Positions 5,694 through 9,520 of a stretch of DNA of 9,520 nucleotides are shown here, piece after piece. The notes under the pieces were generated by a model. That model searched no databases and was not told where the DNA came from. It saw only the letters and a list, made by a program, of their open reading frames with translations. The DNA comes from Microcoleaceae cyanobacterium UBA11344. GTDB taxonomy: Bacteria; Cyanobacteriota; Cyanobacteriia; Cyanobacteriales; Microcoleaceae. Position 1 is the first letter of the stretch. Every line of letters starts with the position of its first letter. The stretch covers positions 5,415 through 14,934 of the forward strand of contig DMYK01000062.1 of assembly GCA_003483675.1 (NCBI GenBank), read 5' to 3'. Made by a program: the position numbers and the translations under genes.

Positions 5694-6923
5694 ATGGTTT
5701 CCGATAACTTGTTGAATACATCATCTCCCCTATTTCCCAATACTGCAATAGCAGACTTAGGAATATCCAGTGACTTATCACGGTTGGATGCTCAGTTGTC
5801 AAAGTCGATCGGCTCACCCAGCAGTCTCAATCCAGAAAGAACCGCTAGCGAAATTAAATTCCAAAATAATGACAGCCTAATTATAGGCGACGGCAGTGGC
5901 ACACTTTTTGCAGACACAGGCAAAGACATCATCAATGCCTCAGAAGCAGCAACCACCATCTTTGCTAGCGAAGGCGATAAAATCATCACCGGCAGTCCCG
6001 ACGATGATACCATCTACGGCAAAGAAGGCAATGACATCATCAATGCCTCAGAAGGCAACAACCGCGTCTTTGCAGGCAAAGGCAACAACCGCGTTGTCAC
6101 AGGTAGCGGCAACGATTTCGTCACCGCAGGTGGCGGCGACGACCAAATCTATACCGGCGCTGGTGATGACAACATCAACGCAGGCGATGGCAATAACTTC
6201 ATCAAACCGGGAACTGGCAACGATGCAGTTTCTGTCGGCAATGGTAACGATCAAATCATTCTCGAAGCAGGCGTTGGTTCCGTTACTGTGTTTGGATTTA
6301 ATGCGATCGCCGATAAACTGCGCTTAGGCGGCAGCCTCGTCGGTAAATCCATTTCCTTTGTCACCGAAATGGGCAGCACCCTCGTCAAAGCCGGAGATGA
6401 CTTGTTGGCAACCATCAAAGACGTAGTTACAGGAGTGCAAAAAGCTGTTCTTTCCAATGAGATCCCCCTGTACCGCTACCAGGCTATTGACCTAGGTTCG
6501 ATCGCCCCTACAGGCAATGCCACGCAAGCTAACAACATTAACGACAAAGGACAAATAGTTGGTCGTTCCCAAACCACCGAAGTCCTTGGTACTGGCTTCC
6601 GCAACCAAGGGTTTATTTGGGAAAACGGGGAATTCAAGCCGCTGACTAGCACCGGCGTAAAAAACGGTGTCGGTGAAAATACCGGAAAAGAGGTTACTCA
6701 GCGAGGTGGTGGTGGCTTTACCGCGGCCATCAACGATTTAGGTACGATCGCCGGTACAAGCGATGAATTCGCCGGCCGACCCACAGACCGCGGCTTGCTG
6801 TGGCAAAAGAAAGATGGCGGCGACTACGAACTACAAATCACTGACTTGGGCGGTGTTGAAACCTACTTCTACGACATCAACAACCAAAACCAAATGGCTG
6901 GCCGCCACATCTACGCAGGCTAG
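5694..6923 (+). CDS. RTX calcium-binding / HAF-repeat protein, N-terminal part (frameshifted)
   Basis: This appears to be a secreted calcium-binding protein. Residues 1-60 are a polar leader without a Sec signal peptide. Residues about 62-190 carry RTX nonapeptide (GGxGxDxxx-type) repeats, for example GSGNDFVTA, GGGDDQIYT, GAGDDNINA and GDGNNFIKP, which fold as a Ca2+-binding beta-roll in type I-secreted proteins. From about 260 onward come HAF-family repeats with the pattern A-x-x-IN-x-x-GQIVG (NNINDKGQIVG, AAINDLGTIAG, YDINNQNQMAG). AAGGAG lies 6 nt before the ATG, an excellent binding site. The frame ends at TAG 6921-6923, just after the third HAF unit, while more HAF units continue in the +1 frame. 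An extra base near 6918 thus splits an otherwise 630-codon gene. If translated as is, the product is 409 residues and lacks any C-terminal secretion signal. Confidence 0.85.
   Translation: MVSDNLLNTSSPLFPNTAIADLGISSDLSRLDAQLSKSIGSPSSLNPERTASEIKFQNNDSLIIGDGSGTLFADTGKDIINASEAATTIFASEGDKIITGSPDDDTIYGKEGNDIINASEGNNRVFAGKGNNRVVTGSGNDFVTAGGGDDQIYTGAGDDNINAGDGNNFIKPGTGNDAVSVGNGNDQIILEAGVGSVTVFGFNAIADKLRLGGSLVGKSISFVTEMGSTLVKAGDDLLATIKDVVTGVQKAVLSNEIPLYRYQAIDLGSIAPTGNATQANNINDKGQIVGRSQTTEVLGTGFRNQGFIWENGEFKPLTSTGVKNGVGENTGKEVTQRGGGGFTAAINDLGTIAGTSDEFAGRPTDRGLLWQKKDGGDYELQITDLGGVETYFYDINNQNQMAGRHIYAG
5925..6054 (+). repeat. 22-bp exact direct repeat within the RTX region
   Basis: An identical 22-bp stretch encoding DIINASE occurs at 5925-5946 and again at 6033-6054. 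The spacing is 108 bp, exactly four 9-residue beta-roll units, so the repeat array probably grew by duplication of a four-unit block. Such repeats can recombine and alter the array length. Confidence 0.7.
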
Positions 6924-7587
6924 CGGAACAACCCCCGTTAGCATCCGCGCAATTTCTGTGGACCAGGGTTTCATCAACCCCCTGCCAGATTTGAACGGTA
7001 ACAGCGCTAACGCAAATGGAATTAACAATAAAGGTGCGATCGTCGGACAAATTGACAGTGACGGATTCAACGACAAAACCGTCAACTCTGCGGCATTGTG
7101 GGAAAAAGGCACAGACGGTAAATACAAACTCACCAACCTCGGCACCTTTGGGGCAGAACAAGCCATTCTCCGCGACATCAACGATAGCGGTCAAATCATC
7201 GGTAATACTAGCGGTGGCACTGGTGCTACAGCCACAAGTTCACCCTTCCTGTTGCAAAACGGTCAAAAAATCAACATCGGCAGCCTTGGCGGTGCAACCG
7301 GTTCCACCGCTGGCATCAACCAATTCGGTCAAGTAGTCGGCGTCTCTCAGAATGCGATCGGTCAAAACCGCGCTTTTGTCTGGAACAACGGTGTAATCAA
7401 AGACTTGAACAATCTGACACTCACAACTCCGACCTTTGGTGGCTCAAACGTGACATTAACTAACGCTACGGGCATCAATAACTTTGGCGATATTTCTGCC
7501 TACGGAAGTTACACCTACAAAGATGCCAAGGGCGTAACCCAAACAGGAACCCGCGCTTATCTGTTGAAGGCATTGGTGACGACTTAA
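6919..7587 (+). pseudogene. HAF-repeat protein, C-terminal part of the split RTX-HAF gene
   Basis: Reading in the +1 frame continues the upstream protein from ASGTTPVSIRAISVDQGF. Four more HAF units follow: NGINNKGAIVG, RDINDSGQIIG, AGINQFGQVVG and TGINNFGDISA, with SLGGATGS- and RAFVWNNG-type linkers as in the first part. The protein ends RAYLLKALVTT and stop TAA at 7587. No credible start codon with a ribosome binding site exists here, although the frame is open upstream to before 6763, where the ATG is only a shadow. Codon use and repeat pattern are the same as in the N-terminal part, so this was one gene. It is a broken half unless the shift is a sequencing error or is bypassed. Confidence 0.75.
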
Positions 7588-7606
7588 ATAATCAGTCGAA
7601 GTACAA

Positions 7607-7643
7607 ACGCAGATACCCAAAAAGTATCTACGGTTATCTGCGT
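7607..7643. repeat. Nested inverted repeats after the HAF gene
   Basis: ACGCAGAT (7607-7614) pairs with ATCTGCGT (7636-7643). The overlapping AGATAC (7611-7616) pairs with GTATCT (7624-7629) around a 7-nt loop. The two stems share bases and compete. It lies 20 bp after the stop codon, so it may stabilise or end the transcript, but no T-run follows on the plus strand. The ATCTGCGTGCATCTGCGGTT tail resembles dispersed intergenic repeats of cyanobacteria (from memory). Confidence 0.55.
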
Positions 7644-7653
7644 GCATCTGCGG

Positions 7654-7866
7654 TTAAAAAATTTCCTTTATTTCTGAATGAGTTTTGCATTCCATTTGAT
7701 CGGGCTGCACCCCTGACAGCGACTGACCCAGTACGTCTCCGACTCCCCAATATCCCAGCGTCATTGCTGTTCCCCGATCGTTCCAAGTCAAAGTTTGGAG
7801 ATCCTTGAGACTCCACAGCGCCAATAATAGAGACGTTCTTACCCCTTTTGTTAGGGCGATCGCCAT
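7654..7866 (-). pseudogene. Remnant of a Crp/Fnr-family transcriptional regulator
   Basis: The minus-strand frame includes LTWNDRGTAMTLGYWGVGD followed by VLGQSLSGVQPDQMEC. From family knowledge this corresponds to the cyclic-nucleotide-binding-fold region of cyanobacterial Crp/Fnr proteins (VRTLTWxxxGTxxTLGYWGxGDVxGQxLSxxxPxxxECLT). Only about 55 residues are recognisable. The normal N-terminal strands are missing or garbled (SLKD directly before LQTLTW suggests a small deletion), and a stop follows at 7654, so the rest of the sensor domain and the helix-turn-helix are gone. Intact family members are about 200-230 residues. I see no ribosome binding site before the ATG at 7866. It is most likely a decayed gene. 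Confidence 0.6.
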
Positions 7867-7999
7867 AGGCTCTTTGACCTTGAGGAGAGCGAGTACCTAT
7901 GGCGAACTAATGCTAAATTAACAACAATTGAACGACCAATTAAGACTTTTGTTGAGGGTAGGCGATCGCTCTCTAATTATACCTCACTAGCTTGGGGAA

Positions 8000-8013
8000 T
8001 GCTAGATCTAGCA
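8000..8013. repeat. 14-bp perfect palindrome
   Basis: TGCTAGATCTAGCA is self-complementary over all 14 bases, about 26 bp before the candidate -35 box of the ferritin-like gene. It could be a dimeric-protein binding site, but no known operator matches it. Confidence 0.4.
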
Positions 8014-8038
8014 GCCGATCAAATAAAAATTTTCCAAA

Positions 8039-8068
8039 TTGCTATTAAATTAAAAAATGTGATATTAT
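8039..8068 (+). promoter_or_regulatory. Candidate sigma70-type promoter of the ferritin-like gene
   Basis: TTGCTA (8039-8044, 4 of 6 to TTGACA) and TATTAT (8063-8068, 5 of 6 to TATAAT) are separated by 18 bp. The expected transcription start near 8075 gives a leader of about 36 nt. The surrounding sequence is strongly AT-rich. A Fur box might be expected for an iron gene, and GATATTATTATA overlaps the -10, but it is too degenerate to call. Confidence 0.45.
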
Positions 8069-8110
8069 TATAGCAACTGCTCTTGACTGCATCTTAGAAC
8101 GAAAACAGCA

Positions 8111-8545
8111 ATGAAAGAACTCGACGAGAAAAAAACCCAAGAACTGCTATGCACCATCATGGAATGGGAACTAGCAGGAGTCGTGCGCTACACCCACTAT
8201 GCACTCATGGTGACAGGACCAAACCGGATTCCCATCGTGCAGTTTTTTCAAGCACAAGCAACCGAATCCCTACTCCACGCCCAACAAGCCGGAGAAATTT
8301 TAACAGGTTTAGACGGACATCCCAGCCAGAAAATTGCTCCCATAGAAGAAACCTACAAACACTCGATCAAAGACTTGTTAGAAGAAAGCTTAAATCACGA
8401 GAAAAAAGCCCTCGACAAGTACAAATCATTACTTGAAGTCGTGACAGATGCCAGCGTTTATTTGGAAGAATACGCCCGCACCCTAATTGGACAAGAAGAA
8501 TTGCACCAAGTAGAACTCAAAAAAATGCTGCGGGATTATAGTTGA
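8111..8545 (+). CDS. Bacterioferritin-like ferritin-fold protein
   Basis: A 144-residue all-helical protein of the ferritin/bacterioferritin fold, expected to bind or store iron in the cytoplasm. Helix 1 has WELAGVVRYTHYALM, aligning E20 with the first ferroxidase Glu of bacterioferritin (NELVAINQYFLHARM in E. coli). Helix 2 has E52 and H56 (ESLLHAQQAGEIL), spaced one residue wider than the usual ExxH. Helix 3 has EESLNHEKKAL (E91, E92, H96, E97). Helix 4 has an exact ExxH, E129-H132 in GQEELHQVEL. Four-helix order and length slightly under the usual 155-160 fit a small Bfr-like protein. No strong ribosome binding site precedes the ATG. The FTR1 iron permease follows 133 bp downstream on the same strand, supporting an iron role. 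Confidence 0.85.
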   Translation: MKELDEKKTQELLCTIMEWELAGVVRYTHYALMVTGPNRIPIVQFFQAQATESLLHAQQAGEILTGLDGHPSQKIAPIEETYKHSIKDLLEESLNHEKKALDKYKSLLEVVTDASVYLEEYARTLIGQEELHQVELKKMLRDYS

Positions 8546-8552
8546 TTTAGTC

Positions 8553-8594
8553 GAAGGAAGAAGGAAGGAGGAAGAAGGAAGAAGAAAGAAGGAA
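8553..8594 (+). repeat. 42-nt polypurine tract followed by a pyrimidine-rich tract
   Basis: Forty-two consecutive purines built from GAAGGAA/GAAGAA units start 7 bp after the ferritin-like stop. A T/C-rich stretch with TTTTCCCTTTTCCCTCC (8609-8625) follows, able to pair imperfectly with it. This is a simple-sequence heptamer-like array. It could form a triplex or a loose hairpin separating the two iron genes, but it is not a standard terminator. Confidence 0.65.
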
Positions 8595-8640
8595 TGAAAA
8601 ATTCTACCTTTTCCCTTTTCCCTCCAATACCCAAGGCCCA

Positions 8641-8675
8641 ATGCCCCATGCCCCATGCCCCATGCCCCATGCCCC
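8641..8675 (+). repeat. Heptanucleotide tandem repeat (ATGCCCC x5)
   Basis: Five exact, uninterrupted copies of ATGCCCC end 3 bp before the FTR1 start codon. Each unit contains an ATG. The one at 8655 is in frame with FTR1 but closes at TAA 8676-8678, which directly abuts the FTR1 ATG, forming a seven-codon upstream frame. The array occupies the place of the ribosome binding site, so copy number could affect translation. Confidence 0.9.
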
Positions 8676-8678
8676 TAA

Positions 8679-9520
8679 ATGAACTTTACTGAAGCCATAC
8701 CAACTTTTGTAATTACCCTCCGCGAAGGCGTAGAAGCCGCCCTAGTCGTCGGAATCGTCCTAGCTTGCTTAAAAAAAGCCGAGCAAAGTCACCTCAATTC
8801 TTGGGTTTATACAGGTATCGGAGCCGGCATTGCTGCTAGCGCTTTTGTAGGTGCATTATTCAATCAGTTGCTCCACGCACTCTCAACATCCAATCAGCCT
8901 TACGCACCAGTAATCAAGCAATTGCTCGAAGGTTGTCTAGGAATTTTTGCCATAGTAATGCTAAGCTGGATGCTCATTTGGATGACTCAGCAAGCTCGCT
9001 TTCTCAAAGCTGAAGTGGAAGGAGCCGTTACAGCAGCTTTGAAAGAAAATACTAATGCTGGCTGGGGCGTATTCGGCTTAATTTTTATCGCCGTACTTCG
9101 CGAAGGTTTTGAAACAGTTATATTTGTCAGCGCTCAATTTCAACAAGGTTTCACTCCGGCTTTAGGTGCTTTGGGCGGTTTGCTTGGGGCTGCAATCATT
9201 GGCGCGCTAATCTTCAAGTGGGGTGTCAAAATTGAGATCCGCCAGTTTTTCAAGTTTATGGGAATTTTGTTGCTGTTAATTGTCGCCGGTTTAGCAGTCT
9301 CTGCACTCAAACATTTTGACCAAGCTGCTGCCATTTTGTCCCAGACAGATACCAACTATGCAGGGATTTGTGTTTATTTCGATCGCACTTCACAACTCCA
9401 CTCTTGTATTTTAGGCCCGATGGTCTGGAATGCAGCGACAATTTTGCCCGAGCGACAATTTCCCGGAATCCTCCTCAAAGCACTATTTGGCTACAGAGAG
9501 CGACTGTATCTTTTGCAAGC
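8679..9520 (+). CDS. FTR1-family iron permease, partial
   Basis: A polytopic membrane permease of the FTR1/EfeU family for high-affinity iron uptake. The sequence begins MNFTEAIPTFVITLREGVEA, with the first iron-binding REGxE motif at R15-E19. The second, REGFE, is at R141-E145 in a later helix (IAVLREGFETVIFVS). Hydrophobic segments around 8-32, 41-62, 82-104, 129-154, 158-178 and 185-206 fit the seven-helix family fold. The extramembrane part from about 215 has two Cys (GICVYF, HSCILG). After 280 codons the window ends, and the family normally closes soon after another helix. The ATG at 8679 fits the conserved N-terminus, although no Shine-Dalgarno sequence is present: ATGCCCC repeats fill that position. 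It follows the ferritin-like gene, suggesting an uptake-storage pair. Confidence 0.92.
   Translation, partial: MNFTEAIPTFVITLREGVEAALVVGIVLACLKKAEQSHLNSWVYTGIGAGIAASAFVGALFNQLLHALSTSNQPYAPVIKQLLEGCLGIFAIVMLSWMLIWMTQQARFLKAEVEGAVTAALKENTNAGWGVFGLIFIAVLREGFETVIFVSAQFQQGFTPALGALGGLLGAAIIGALIFKWGVKIEIRQFFKFMGILLLLIVAGLAVSALKHFDQAAAILSQTDTNYAGICVYFDRTSQLHSCILGPMVWNAATILPERQFPGILLKALFGYRERLYLLQ

Larger units (their letters stand above)
7855..8073 (+). pseudogene. Unidentified open frame without start codon
   Basis: A frame of 72 codons runs from just after a TAG at 7852-7854 to the TAG at 8071-8073. It reads HRLFDLEESEYLWRTNAKL and, further on, TSLAWGMLDLAADQIKIFQ. The first 55 residues have a protein-like composition, while the last 15 are AT-driven. 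The only Met is internal and no ribosome binding site is seen. It could be a fragment of a lost gene or chance. I do not recognise a family, and its promoter-proximal end overlaps the candidate promoter of the next gene. Confidence 0.25.
7588..8110. other. Intergenic region with gene remnants between the RTX-HAF and ferritin-like genes
   Basis: This 520-bp stretch has no intact gene. It holds an inverted repeat just after the HAF gene (7607-7643), a Crp/Fnr-like fragment on the minus strand (7654-7866), an unidentified plus-strand open frame without a start codon (7855-8073), a 14-bp palindrome (8000-8013), two HIP1 octamers, and a promoter candidate for the ferritin-like gene (8039-8068). 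Confidence 0.55.

Noticed and set aside
6915..6924. Programmed +1 frameshift at GGC TAG C
   Set aside because: The Gly tRNA cannot re-pair well in the +1 frame and there is no upstream stimulatory Shine-Dalgarno-like sequence or downstream structure. A one-base insertion is simpler.
8061..8072. Fur box overlapping the -10 of the ferritin-like gene
   Set aside because: The sequence is AT-rich with only partial hexamer similarity and no clear dyad. It is not distinguishable from background.
1..9520. CRISPR array, tRNA or rRNA genes, toxin-antitoxin pair or defence system
   Set aside because: No regularly spaced repeats with unique spacers, no tRNA-like cloverleaf or rRNA sequence, and no nuclease, toxin or defence motifs were seen on either strand.

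Overview
The window looks like cyanobacterial chromosome, probably from a filamentous, repeat-rich lineage of the Microcoleus/Oscillatoria type. The direct evidence is five copies of the HIP1 octamer GCGATCGC (at 993, 4345, 6303, 7856 and 7962), heptanucleotide tandem repeats in gene gaps, small palindromic dispersed elements, and protein families typical of cyanobacteria. The genus is an inference.

Left part (1-2024, minus strand): a cobalt/nickel ECF-type import operon in the order cbiM, cbiQ, cbiO. CbiM is a fusion with a C-terminal PDGLE (CbiN-like) domain and overlaps cbiQ by 8 bp. cbiO runs off the left edge. Next comes a divergent intergenic region of about 590 bp with a hairpin and an ATTTGAG tandem repeat.

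Middle part (2616-4518, plus strand): three genes I cannot name. They encode a five-helix membrane protein with histidines in or beside its predicted helices, a three-helix membrane protein with a GPAAAAI motif, and a single-pass anchored protein with an extracytoplasmic C-terminal domain. The last two are 18 bp apart and surely one operon.

Decay zone (4519-5693): a minus-strand fragment resembling the N-terminal region of vanadium-dependent haloperoxidase/PAP2-type proteins, whose upstream end is cut by a 113-bp palindromic MITE-like element. A doubtful 83-codon ORF and a gene-poor leader follow.

Secreted-protein locus (5694-7587, plus strand): an RTX-type calcium-binding beta-roll joined to a run of HAF repeats. 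The reading frame is broken by one extra base near 6918, so the gene is in two parts.

Right part (7588-9520): a gap holding a minus-strand remnant of a Crp/Fnr-type regulator and an unidentified plus-strand open frame, then a small bacterioferritin-like protein with a recognisable promoter. After a long purine tract and five ATGCCCC repeats comes an FTR1 iron permease that runs off the right edge. Ferritin-like protein plus FTR1 suggests linked iron uptake and storage. With CbiMQO at the other end, transition-metal import brackets the window. I found no convincing new defence, mobile or catalytic system. The best leads are the three-gene membrane cluster, the RTX-HAF architecture with its frameshift, and the element-split haloperoxidase remnant.
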